A stretch of 64,000 bases of DNA from Polytrichum commune (GCA_950295325.1 OX485805.1:37621501-37685500); one strand, 5' to 3'; positions 24,070 through 34,274 are shown, counted from the first letter of the stretch. The notes: a model not told the origin generated them from the sequence alone. Numbers and translations are program-made.

Positions 24070-26380
24070 TCAGTGTATTACCTCGCCCTGGTCATGTCTC
24101 GACGATGTGGAAGCCTCCACCGTCCCCGCTGCCCCGCCTCTCTCGCCACCGCCTTCTCCGACGACGTCAGGAACCTTCTCCTGCAAACGATCGGCATCAG
24201 GCCCTTGTCCTAAACCAATCTCCGCATGTGCATCATGCATGCGTTCATCGATTTGGTTAGGAGTAGAGGTATCACCAGGCCCTTGCAGGCCTTCAACATC
24301 TAGCATGGCCGTGTCTAGTTGACACCCATGTTGGTCAAGGGAGGACTGCGCTGCAACGGGGTTTGGGTCGCCCGACCCAAACTGTCCTGCATCTGGAGAG
24401 GGCCCTTCGGACACTCCAGTGGATGGTGGGTTTGGGTCGGTCGACCCAAACATCCTGGGGTCGTCCGCTTGGTGAGGGGGCGCCATGACTATGGGGGGCC
24501 GAAGTGGTGGAGGGCCCAAAGGGGAGGAGGCTCCAGAGACGCGCCAGATGTTGGGGTCATCCACTTGCTGGACCGGCGCATACGGAACTTGGTGGGGCCG
24601 AATCAAGTGCTGGAAGCTGAAAGACAATTGCGGCACAGGCTGCTGAGGGATGCTCTGCGGAGGGAAGCCGGGGGGCAAGTGCGGGAAGGAGCTGGAGGGA
24701 GCCACCACCAAACCTTGCGCCCACATTCCTTGTATCACTTGTGATATCAATTCGGCGTGGGACGGAGGTTGGGCCATCGCCCTCTGTCGCTCCTGCTCCA
24801 ACAGGAGAGCCCTCAGCTCTGCTACCTCGTTCCGCATTGAGGGCTCTTCAGCGGCAACCTTCTGCAGACGGACGCGTTGCTCCTCGTCCCTCCTCATCTT
24901 CTCGTTCGCCTCCTCCACAGTCAGGACCTCGGGCTTCACCCTAACCATGCCAGCGAACGCTGTCGGGGAGGGGGGATCTGATCTGAGCCGTTTGGCGAGC
25001 TCAATATCATCGTCGTCCTCGCTGCTTATGGCAATGGTCTCCTCCACGGAGTAGTCGCCATACAGCTTCTTCCCCTTCAACTTCCTCCTCTCCCTGAACG
25101 TGGCGGTCGCGTCCCTGGAGTACATGTCCCGTGCATCGTCCACAGTCAGGACGGGCACGAGCTTACTCTGCGGGGTTGCCGCCCGCATCGCCTTCTTCCG
25201 TTGAGGGGCTTCGGATTGTTGCGTGAAGCCCGTTGCCCCTTCCTCGACGTCGCCTTCCTTCTCCGCCTCCTCGTGTTCCTCTGCTTCCTCCTCCTCCTCC
25301 TCAACCTCGCCACCTTCTGTGCGGGACGGATTGCCCGGATGCAACCCGACCAGAGGTTCGGGAACTTGGGTCGTGGCCCTCATGGCCATTTCCTCCGGGT
25401 TGATGCGCCTCACCCTATCAAGAGGGTTTTCGCCACCCTGAACAACCTCGTCGACGTAGCTACCCGGGATCCAATCGAGGATGTCCATCTTCTTCGCCAG
25501 CGATTTCTGCACCCTATAAAATGGCAGATCGCCATCCTCTATGTAGGAGTATATATTCAGCCCCGACATCTACACAATCCAAGTTATAGGGAAATTAGAA
25601 TTTGTCGAGGCAGTCACATATACAAGACTAAGTGAAATGTGTAGTTTGGGCCGGTCGACCCAAACCTGCAAAAAGCCTAGTTTGGGTCGGTCGACCCAAA
25701 CCTGCAAAGAGCCTAGTTTGGGTCGATCGACCCAAACCTGCAAAGAGCCTAGTTTGGGTCGATCGACCCAAACTGCTTACGAGCTATAGAAAGTCACTTA
25801 CTATAGCAGCATAGACAGGTTTTGAGCCTCCGAAGACGTTGAAGATGCAGTCCCCTCTCCTCGTCAGCGTCCTCATCATTCTCATGTAAAATTCCATCCG
25901 CAGCTCATCTAAAGGATAGTTCGCGTATTTAGCCTCGTCGTAGAGGCACTTGTTGGCACCCAACCCTTCTGGAACTAGGAAGAGTTTGTCCATCCGGGAT
26001 ATAGGGTGGTTCGGCACCTTCAACAACTCCGCTTTGTACACGAAGTACAAACACAAGACGTTGACGAACTTGGTCTTCTTGTCCCTCAACGTCGTGTAAG
26101 CCCCCTCCGCCGGTGCGGCGATGTAGTGAGACTTGGAGACTGCATACTCCGCCTGCAGTTTCCGGACAAGCTCGTACACCTGCTCCGCCCTCCTATCCTC
26201 GACTATCCAAAGCCAGATATCTACCTCCCTGAACTTAGGGCTTGCATAATCGACGAACTTAGATAGGAAGGGGTCATAGAAGAGGGTGCTCATTGTGCCC
26301 TCAAATGAGCTTCCAGGAATATTCCTGAAATCAATCATCCCAAAAGGAAAGCGGTCCCTTGCTTTCGTCCTTATCGCCAT
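24070..26380 (-). CDS. long acidic/proline-rich protein of the leftward unit (two exons)
   Basis: The exons are 26,380-25,802 and 25,569-24,082. The intron (donor GTAAGT at 25,801, acceptor TTGTGTAG before 25,569) is phase 0 and carries four tandem palindromes. A GTAATA donor follows 24,082; if it is unused the frame ends at 24,070. The N-terminal part (MAIRTKARDRFPFGMIDF, FEGTMSTLFYDPFLSKF) is globular-looking. The second exon holds an acidic run (EEEEEEAEEHEEAEKEGDVE), a charged helix around LRALLLEQERQ, and a Pro/Gln-rich tail. Two 22-bp palindromes lie inside the coding exon and encode FGSGDPNP and FGSTDPNP. The frame is continuous with the ParB-like gene upstream except for one TAG at 26,401-26,399, so both may be one protein. 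I do not recognise a domain. GC content is far above the surroundings. Confidence 0.6.
24361..24451 (+). repeat. two 22-bp palindromes inside a coding exon
   Basis: Copies at 24,361-24,382 (core GGTCGCCCGACC) and 24,430-24,451 (core GGTCGGTCGACC) are read in frame on the minus strand as FGSGDPNP and FGSTDPNP. Confidence 0.85.
25644..25773 (+). repeat. four palindromes in exact 36-bp tandem within an intron
   Basis: The copies start at 25,644, 25,680, 25,716 and 25,752, exactly 36 bp apart, separated by CTGCAAAGAGCCTA. The third and fourth have the perfectly symmetric form TTTGGGTCGATCGACCCAAA. Confidence 0.9.
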
Positions 26381-26398
26381 TCTGGCGTCCTGACCTGG

Positions 26399-28676
26399 CT
26401 AGCCCTGAATTTTCAAAGGCTCGAAGGTGACAAGGTTGAAGTAAGCGTCCCCTTCAAACTTGACAATCTTCTTCTCCTTGATGAAGTTCGAGAACGCACG
26501 CGCTGTGTGATCCGGAAGCGCCCGGTTCTTCCCACCCTTCACCATCTTGGCCCGCAAGAAGTCGTCCCCCGCTTCCCTTATTAGAGCCGCCATGGAGGCA
26601 CTGGTGAACTTATATTCATCTTTGAATGCTCTCCAGTTAGCCTCATGAACCTCGCCGTCCACGACAATATTCCTCTCTGGCACCAATTTATGCAGCTCCT
26701 GCACGATAGTCGTCTTCTTTTTCCTGTTCTCCGTCCATTCCTTCATGGTGTAGCATGAAGGAACGAAGGATTTGGGCTTTTGGAAGACAATCTTCGGGTG
26801 CACCCAACACCTCTTCGCCGTGGGTGCCACGTGCAGGATGTGCGATGCCGCCTTCTCCACCTCCGTCTCTGACAGACCTTGAAGAGTTCTAAAGAACTCT
26901 CTCACGAGAGGCTTCATCTGCTTGAAGCGCGAGGCCAGGCTAAAGAAAGCGCCAGTGTCGGGGTCGATCAAATCCCCCGTCTCGTGCTTTTCAAACACGG
27001 TTTTCCACTTCCTCCAAACTGAGTCCGATGCTGTAATCAAGTAAATCTCCTCCTTGAGGTCGCTGTATTTCTTTTGCTTGTGGCTCGAATTATCAATGGA
27101 GGAGAATTTGTTGATCATTTGGTATTTGAAATCCTGCACGTGAACAAAACAGAACATTTGAATGCGTGTTAGATATGTACATGTGATTTCCAAACCATAT
27201 CATGACCAACATCTACAACAAGAGTTTGGGTCGATCGACCCAAACTAAAAAAAAACACAAGACTGCAACAGTTGTTTGGGTCGATCGACCCAAACTAAAT
27301 AAACAAGGCTACACCAGGAGTTTGGGTCGGTCGACCCAAACAATACTCACCTCCCACTTGGGATTCTTGTCCTTTGCATTCTCCCTCTCCTTGGGAGGCC
27401 TACCATAGAACTCCCACACCTCCCGCGAGGCCATGATATTCCTTATCCAGGAAGCTTGGTAAGCCCTCTTCTTGTTTCCCATATTGAAGTACCAGGAGAT
27501 GTCGCTGAGCTTGGTCTCGTCGTCAGACCACACCACCAGTGCCTTCCAAACCTTCAGCTTTTCCTTCTGATTGTTGGGATCATCCCACTCATTCATGAGT
27601 TGGATTTTCTTGGATGCCTCCACGCTGTGTTGGCCGTCTATCAGCCAAAAATCGCCCTTCTGAATTGTTGGCCACATTTCAGGTGTAGGCATTTTCTTGA
27701 GACCCTGTGGCATCACTACAATCGTTTGCCTGTTGTCTTTAAACTGCTCGCAAACGATCTGCGCGATTATCCAGTCAACGTAGGCGTCCTCCTTTGCCCG
27801 GACACACTTCTCCGGTGGCGCTAGATGGCACTGGCTGATGTTCACGTCGAACTTGAAATCCCTGCCCATGAAAAAACAGTGGGAGCATTTCGTCGTGAAA
27901 TTGTTCACAATTTTCTGCAGCTCCCCTGCATCCACCTCTTCGCCGGGCTTCGGCATGCGCAACTCCGGTGAGACTGGCTCGTCAGTCATCACAGATGACT
28001 CTCTCGTCCTCTTGGATGGAGTTGTTTGACGGCTCCCAGAAGGTGTAGGGGTCTCACTATTCGTAGGTGTTTGGGAGGGAGTGGTCCTACGCGAGTCAGC
28101 CGGTACTGGTAGCGGCATCCTCACCGATTGAGGTCTTGACGACCCTGCTCCTTCCTCTGTGGGAGCTTTCCGCCTCACAGGTTGCTGTGATTTGGTTTTG
28201 CTTTGCAGGCCCCTGTTCAGCACGGTTATTGCATGTTTTAGTTTTGTGAACCGGCTTGAGACCTTGGTATTCGATGTACTCCCATCGATAAATATTGTCT
28301 CCGGCTTGATAACTTCCGGTTCGACACAGGACTCTCTTGCATAGAGTGCGTCGAAAGGCTCGGAGAACTGGTGTATGAACATATGCGCGTTCTGCACAGC
28401 CGAGTTCTCGAGGATGACGTCGGTATAGTCTCCAAGAGACTGTACCGATGCGACCTCCCATCCCGCAAGAGTCGCCCAGGTGTGTTTCTCCACGGTTCCC
28501 ACCTTGACAACAAAAATCATTTTGTATGTTGAGGCTTTGACTACTTGAATAGACCAAGCGAGGACAAGCCCGTCCTTAGGGGAATAGGAGTCATCCTGCG
28601 GGGTTTCGTGCTCCTGCCACAACATGTCCGGCGCAGGCATGAACCACCTTTCGCCGGGTCTTTTCTTTGGAGCCAT
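26399..28676 (-). CDS. ParB/DGQHR-like domain protein, first exons of the leftward unit
   Basis: The exons are 28,676-27,351 (starting MAPKKRPGERW) and 27,133-26,399. The intron has donor GAG|GTGAGT and acceptor TTCACGTGCAG, phase 0, and contains three palindromes. The product would be about 686 aa. Residues ~340-360 read DFWLIDGQHSVEASKKI, the glycine/histidine signature of ParB/sulfiredoxin-fold and DGQHR-type domains, preceded by VVMPQGLKKMP. The middle is a Ser/Thr/Pro-rich linker (TPSQTPTNSETPTPSG). The second exon is basic and unrecognised. The start codon directly follows an acceptor (TTTTCTTACAG), so a leader intron or an upstream exon is likely. The frame ends at TAG (26,401-26,399) but the same frame continues open beyond it. 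ParB-like proteins bind palindromic DNA in bacteria, and a link to the palindromes here is inference only. Confidence 0.65.
27224..27341 (+). repeat. three palindromes in the first intron of the leftward unit
   Basis: Copies at 27,224-27,245, 27,274-27,295 (both with the symmetric GGTCGATCGACC core) and 27,320-27,341 all lie inside the 217-bp phase-0 intron at 27,350-27,134. Confidence 0.9.
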
Positions 28677-28702
28677 CTGTAAGAAAATAATGTGCAAGGT
28701 TA

Positions 28703-29087
28703 GTTTCGGTCGTTCGACCCAAACATCTATGACATGAATAGGTTTAGGTGGATTGTGTATTTTTATATTTCAGCATCATTTGTAATGATAATAAGAATGT
28801 TGTGATTATTGGGTGGATTTGCATTTTATATTGTTTGTGACATGCAGGATTCCTTGATACTTTTCCTTGATACATTCCTTGATTATTATTTTGGGTTGAT
28901 GTGAATTTTATATTGATGCAAAATATCATGGATTTCTTTATGAGTTTATAATTAGAAGACTTTGTTTGGGTCGCTCGGCCCAAACATGATGCTTTGTTTT
29001 GTGTTTGGGTCGAGCGACCCAAACAAAGGGCTGTGTTTGGGTCGGTCGACCCAAACAAAAGGCTGTGTTTGGGTCGTCTCCCCAAAC
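28703..29087 (+). repeat. five palindromes upstream of the leftward unit
   Basis: Copies at 28,703, 28,964, 29,003, 29,034 and a 21-bp degenerate one at 29,067 lie just upstream of the start codon at 28,676, probably in a leader intron or promoter. Cores vary (GGTCGTTCGACC, GGTCGCTCGGCC, GGTCGAGCGACC, GGTCGGTCGACC) while the outer GTTTGGG/CCCAAAC arms are kept. Confidence 0.85.
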
Positions 29088-29349
29088 AGTATTATTTTAA
29101 TATATTTTTTAAACTTGGCATGTAGCATATACAATGCTTATGCATTGTGTATGCTACAACACCGTGAATCTACAAACACATATTGGTTAAAATAAAATAC
29201 AATACCTTTCAAAGATGTTGTGCAAACAATTTGGAGTAGAGCAGGTTGTTCTTCCAATAATTCTCAATATCAAACAAACTGTGAGAAAGTTCAATGAGAA
29301 ACTTTCAAACAACTATCAACTCTCTCAAACAGCTCTTGGATCTCTCAAC

Positions 29350-29590
29350 CAACTCCTGAATCTCACACAGAACTACTGAATCTCTCAAAAGACTTCGAAA
29401 TGTCTAAACTAACTCCTGAATCTCACACACAACTACTGAATCTCTCAAAAGACTTCGAAATGTCTAAACCAATTCCTGAATCTCACACACAACTACTAAA
29501 CCTCTCAAAAGACTTCGAAATGTCTAAACCCACTCCTGAATCCCTCACAAAACTACTGAATCTCTCAAACGACTTCGAAAACTCTCAAAC
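29350..29590 (+). repeat. 60-bp tandem repeat, about 4 units
   Basis: The phrases AACTCCTGAATCTCACACA and CTCTCAAAAGACTTCGAAATG recur every 60 bp. Because 60 is a multiple of three, the plus strand gives an open frame (29,400-29,714) with 20-residue repeats (PESHTQLLNLSKDFE). No start context or homology supports translation, so I treat it as a repeat. Confidence 0.8.
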
Positions 29591-30781
29591 AACTCTTGAT
29601 ACTCTTAAAGAACTCTTGAATTTCACAAGCACTCCTAAAACTTCCAGTACAAACACCTGGACCTCCCAAACAGAAGCTTTATCTCCTACACAATGTTCTA
29701 CTAACTTCCCTTAGCACTTTCCAACACTCTTCAACAGTCTTGGACTAATTTCCTTCACACTCACGCTCGAAAACCCTCCTCCGTATGTTTCTGTTTCTTT
29801 CAAAATAAACCCTAACTTCCAAGATTGCACTGCGGCTATTCTATTGTAGAGCAAGAGGAAGGAGGGAAATAGAAGAATTAGAAGAAAGCAAAACGCGGGT
29901 GAATGTGAAGAAAACCCACACCAAGCCTGAATCGCCGTGGCGCTTTGCGAAAGCGGCGCTTCAGGAGAGGCGGCGCTTCCAAGCAAAGCGCGGAGCGTAA
30001 GCTTGGCGCGGAGAGAGAGAGAGAGAGAGAAAGAATGAAAAAATGTGACGGTTGGGGTTTTGTTTGCCTCGGGAATTGGCCCCCAACCACATGAATAGGG
30101 TGCCCACAGGTTTAGGGCACCCACGGAAACAGGGTTACAGGGAACCCTAAAACCTAAAGCTTGACTCTAAACCCTTAGCGGGCCTACCTCTTTAAGAGTA
30201 CATAGGCTATTTGCCTCATAGCATAGGTTGCATTCTACAATATCAACTTTTTGTAAGTTGAAAACCTTTTGAGTTTGTAAGTTCCTCGCCAATTGCCTTC
30301 AAAACTAATTTTTAGTAGGTTAAAATCCTTCATATCTTTTAATGTTGTAGGTTTTAAAATCAAAATTTGAGTACTAAGTGGGATCCTTGGCAGGAATTGA
30401 ACCTGGCTAAGCCTTTCACCACGTTTGAAGGCCAAGGATTAACCAAGTCTTTTTTAAAGAGTTGATTATAAGTTATGAAAGGTTGCTAAAATTCAAATGA
30501 GTTCAAGGGTGAAAGTTCTCACCATGTTCTCATTCAACCTCTACTCTTCCTGCAAGATATAGCCTAAAGATATGTACTTAGGCCAACTAATTTCCCAATT
30601 TGAAGAAGGATGAATGGCTAAAATCCTCTCTTTTAAAAAAAATTTAGGCAAAATTTCCTAAATGTTTTTTATCACATAGGTTGATATCCTATGTTTTTAA
30701 ATTGTCCATAGGCTCTTTGTCCTACACTTTCAAAATTTTATAGGCTAAGTCACTAATTTTGTAGGCTGCATTTGTTTTAAT
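29591..30781. promoter_or_regulatory. GC-rich patch and AT-rich spacer, possible promoter of the leftward unit
   Basis: A GC-rich patch at about 29,920-30,060 contains nested inverted repeats (GGCGCTTTGCG and GCAAAGCGC) and a GA microsatellite at 30,011-30,032. It lies about 1.3 kb upstream of the first coding exon of the leftward unit and could be its promoter or 5' UTR. This is an inference from position. The rest, to 30,781, is AT-rich without a gene. Confidence 0.3.
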
Positions 30782-31033
30782 CGGTATATTCATTAATTTG
30801 GGATTTTTTCGGCATTTTGAGAAAGTTACAAATATAAGAACATGGATAAAATCGCACGTACATTGGAGAATGTTGTAAGATGCAAATACTTTGAAGCGGG
30901 TGTTCATATCAAGAACGCAATTAAGATCTCATATGAAGATGGTTTAGGTAGGACGACCCAAACATTACACTATGTTGTTGTGGTTCATATATTAATTTGA
31001 GAGAAGAGAAAATCTCAAATTAGCAAATTTTAG
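30782..31033. mobile_element. MITE-like internal segment joining left-end-like and right-end-like sequences
   Basis: 30,785-30,968 matches the element's left end (21,293-21,475) in the same orientation at roughly 80 percent, sharing for example TTGTAAGATGCAAA and CTTTGAAGCGGGTGTT. About 25 bp later, 30,985-31,033 matches the right end (37,835-37,893): CATATATTAATTTGAGA, then an AGAGAA phrase and TCTCAA. The two outer edges are imperfect inverted repeats of each other. It carries one degenerate palindrome at 30,942-30,963. This is the structure expected of an internally deleted, non-autonomous derivative of this element or a relative. I could not define a target duplication. Confidence 0.7.
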
Positions 31034-32968
31034 GGTTTAGGTTCTTTTGGACCCTGCTCTAAACCCTTATTAGTTTTTTCAAAAGAACTATGGAGTACCC
31101 TAAGGTGCTACATAAAATGTGTTATTCTACAAAACTAACCATTTATATAGCCAGCGCATTCTTACAACAAAACTTTATGCTAAACTAATACTTATCCCCT
31201 ACTTACATGACACCATACCCTAAATTTTCCAAAATCATTGAAGGCATTGGTTTCTCTTTTGTTTGAGCATGTTAGAAAAACCATATAATTGCGTTATATT
31301 TAACGATGTAACCATTCACATTTAGTCTTTACCAATGATGCCAACAATTCACACGATATTGAATGAAAAAATAGAGATTACACACACCCCCCAACATGTG
31401 GAACAATTTAGAATAATTGAGTGTGGAGCCTAATAAATGAATACCTTCCCCAACTGCATTTTGCAAGGGTTTTGAAATGCACGATCCTTATTTGAAAATG
31501 CGAACATGCTCAAGTTTTAAGTACATCCCTTAGATCGTGACTTTAATGAATCACATAGTCGCCAATAAATCATGGTTCATGATATATTTAATATATAGAT
31601 TGTGATATAAGAGTAAATGGGATAAGCACAACATCAAATGAAGCCATTCAAGCAATCATGTTGTTATTCCTTGTTCCTTCCATGTATATTAGATGATGGC
31701 GCAAGATAAAATAGATGTTGTTTGTATATGGGGGCATCAGTGAACCACAACTACATTTGGTGTTTAGAATTTAGGGTTTAGGGTTTAGGAGATAGGAGAT
31801 AGGGTTATAACATATTAATCTATCCAATGTCAATGTATAACATTGTCTTACTCGTGAGAAGAGTCTTATAGGAAGGTTATAGTGAAGACGATGTTGATTA
31901 TGTTAATTTGTTATTTGAGACGTTTAAACGCGATATATTGATTGGTCGTGTGTTTATTCAAATAACATGAAATATTGTGGATGTTAATAGGGGCTATGGG
32001 TCCAACTTTGGATGTTTCGCTCACTTTAGGGAATCACATATTAGTCGCTAATAAACCATCGTTCATGATGTATTTAATATATGGAATGTCATGTAAAAGT
32101 AAATCGGAGAAGCACAACATCATGTTGTTATTCATTGTTCTCTCCACGTGTATTAGATAATGGAGGAAGATATAACAGATATTGTTTGCATAATATTATG
32201 AAGAAGAGTCTAATCGGAAGGTCATAGTAAATACAATCTTGATCATGTTAATATGTTATATGGGACGTTTAAACATGATATCCTAATTGGTTTTGTATTT
32301 AGTCAATGCGTATTTCATGTTGTGGATGTTATAAGGGTTTAGGGTCCAATCTTGGATGTTTTGCTCTCACACATTAGTAAACTTGAAGTGAACTTGAGGA
32401 TGGATTCAAGTAACATTAAAAGATTGAACTAGAAAGGGACATTGGTAGTTAGTATCCCCTTAACAACGTCCACATACGTTCGTCATTGCCACTCTTGCAT
32501 GCGAGATAATAGAGCAAGGTTCTAGGGTTTAGGGTTTAGGGGGGACAAATAAATAATTCTATTCATCATGACAATGGCCTCAAGCCTTGGAAACTCTCTC
32601 ATAATTGCAGCCTCCAAATGGCCCAAACCCCACCTAAATAGGTTTACACTTGAAAGCATTGAATGGAGTTGTGTTTGGGTCTACATATTGGTTAAAATAT
32701 ACCTTGATGATACTTGAAAAAATTAATGTGGCCGCCACCCTTCCTCCCAATGGCGTATGTCATATCCACACAAAACAAAACAAATAGATTAAATAACATA
32801 GACTAAGTCATATGACGGCTGGGGTATCATAGGGGCATTGATAGATGCGCATTTTTCTATTATAAACAGAAAACGGGGAATTCTGTCAGGAGGTTTGAAA
32901 TAACCTCTGCAAGAGAAGAAGGCGGGGAAGGCATCCAATGACTAAGTCTGGGAAGCGGAGGTGGATAG
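31034..32968. repeat. central spacer with a diverged ~350-480 bp duplication; no gene
   Basis: Phrases around 31,550-31,945 (TTCATGATATATTTAATATA; ATCATGTTGTTATTC; GAAGAGTCTTATAGGAAGG; GACGTTTAAACGCGATAT) recur in the same order at about 32,030-32,290, with the first pair 480 bp apart and the later pairs about 345 bp apart. Short runs of TTTAGGG occur near 31,770 and 32,525. I see no coding region. Confidence 0.6.
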
Positions 32969-32974
32969 TATAAA
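32969..32974 (+). promoter_or_regulatory. candidate TATA box of the rightward gene
   Basis: TATAAA in the context GATAGTATAAAGGGGCG, followed by a pyrimidine-rich tract near 33,000. If used, transcription would start around 33,000 and the palindrome array would lie in the leader, possibly in a leader intron ending at TGTGTGTAG just before 34,296. Confidence 0.4.
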
Positions 32975-33279
32975 GGGGCGCACCCCCCAAAAGTCGGTCC
33001 TTTTTTTCTCTTCTCCCGCTATCGAATTCGTAGAGAGAACTCTTAGTAGGAGCTGTACTTCAAGGTTCGTGCATGCTGCCGTTCATGAGCACTTATCCAT
33101 AGCATGCAAGTTCATGAGCACCTATCCACACCATGCAACCCCACCGTGAACTTTGCAATGAGCTCAAATTCAACACACCACGCAATATCCGCCGCATTAT
33201 ACGCCGGATTTTGTGGTGTACTTGGGCGAACCTTCACCTTTACACTAGTGTTGGCGGGTTTTGAGTCTGACCCTATGAG

Positions 33280-34096
33280 GTTTGGGTCGACCGACCCAAA
33301 CCTGTCCACTAGTGTGTTAGGGTTTATGTCTGACCCTTAACATGTTTGGGTCGGTCGACCCAAACCCCAACCCCAGTGTGTTAGGGTTTTTGTCTGACCC
33401 TTATCAAGTTTGGGTCGACCGACCCAAACCTGTCCACTAGTGTGTTAGGGTTTATGTCTGACCCTTGTGAGGTTTGGGTCGGTCGACCCAAACCCCTACC
33501 CCAGTGTCTTAGGGTTTTTTTCCTGACCCTTATCAGGTTTGGGTCGACCGACCCAAACCACTACATGGTGTGGGTGGATGTACTCTTGTGAGGTTTGGGT
33601 CGGTCGATCCAAACCCCTACCCCCAGTGTGTTAGGGTTTTTTCCTGACCCTTATCAGGTTTGGGTCGACCGACCCAAACCCCTACGTGGTGTGGGTGGAT
33701 GTACCCTTGTGAGGTTTGGGTCGGTCGACCCAAACCCCTACTCCAGTGTGTTAGGGTTTTTTTTTGACCCTTGTCAGGTTTGGGTCGACCGACCCAAACC
33801 CCTACCTGGTGTGGGTGGATGTACCCTTGTGAGGTTTGGGTCGGTCGACCCAAATCCCTACCCCAGTGTGCTAGGGTTTTTTTTCTGACCCTTATCAGGT
33901 TTGGGTCGACCGATCCAAATCACTACCTGGTGTGGGTGGATGTACCCTTGTGAGGTTTGGGTCGACCGACCCAAATCACTACCTGGTGTGGGTGGATGTA
34001 CCCTTGTGAGGTTTGGGTCGGTCGACCCAAACCCCTATCCCAGTGTGTTAGGGGTTCAGTCCGACCCTTATGAGGTTTGGGCCGGTCGACCCAAAC
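33280..34096 (+). repeat. 14-copy palindrome array upstream of the rightward gene
   Basis: The 22-bp palindrome starts at 33,280, 33,344, 33,408, 33,472, 33,537, 33,593, 33,658, 33,714, 33,778, 33,834, 33,899, 33,955, 34,011 and 34,075. Spacings are 64-65 or 56 bp, reflecting two spacer types (one with AGTGTGTTAGGGTTT, one with TGGTGTGGGTGGATGTAC). The asymmetric centre alternates between GGTCGACCGACC and its reverse complement GGTCGGTCGACC at most successive copies. The repeats are palindromic and the spacers repetitive, so this is not a CRISPR array. Confidence 0.95.
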
Positions 34097-34274
34097 CTGC
34101 ACCAAAATAATTCCTGGAACTTGTTTTGGACTTGCACACAGTGTTGGGAGTTCACATTGTAGTTGTGTTGGAAATGTCTTCATCCTCGGTGTCCCCATTG
34201 ATCATGGTGTCTTGCATTTTCCGATATTTGATTCTTTTGGACCCTTACATTCTTTCCATGTGTGTTGAGGTTTC

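Noticed and set aside
21293-30968. Long terminal repeats of a retrotransposon (direct repeat 21,293-21,475 and 30,785-30,968)
   Set aside because: There is no reverse transcriptase, integrase, primer-binding site or polypurine tract between them, and the internal copy continues into right-end-like sequence, which fits a nested deletion derivative better.
31768-32545. Interstitial telomere repeats (TTTAGGG runs)
   Set aside because: Only two or three units occur each time, too few to mean more than chance or common plant filler sequence.
33280-34096. CRISPR-like array of regularly spaced repeats
   Set aside because: The repeats are 22-bp palindromes, the spacers are themselves two repeated types, no cas genes exist, and the context is a plant nuclear transposon-like element.
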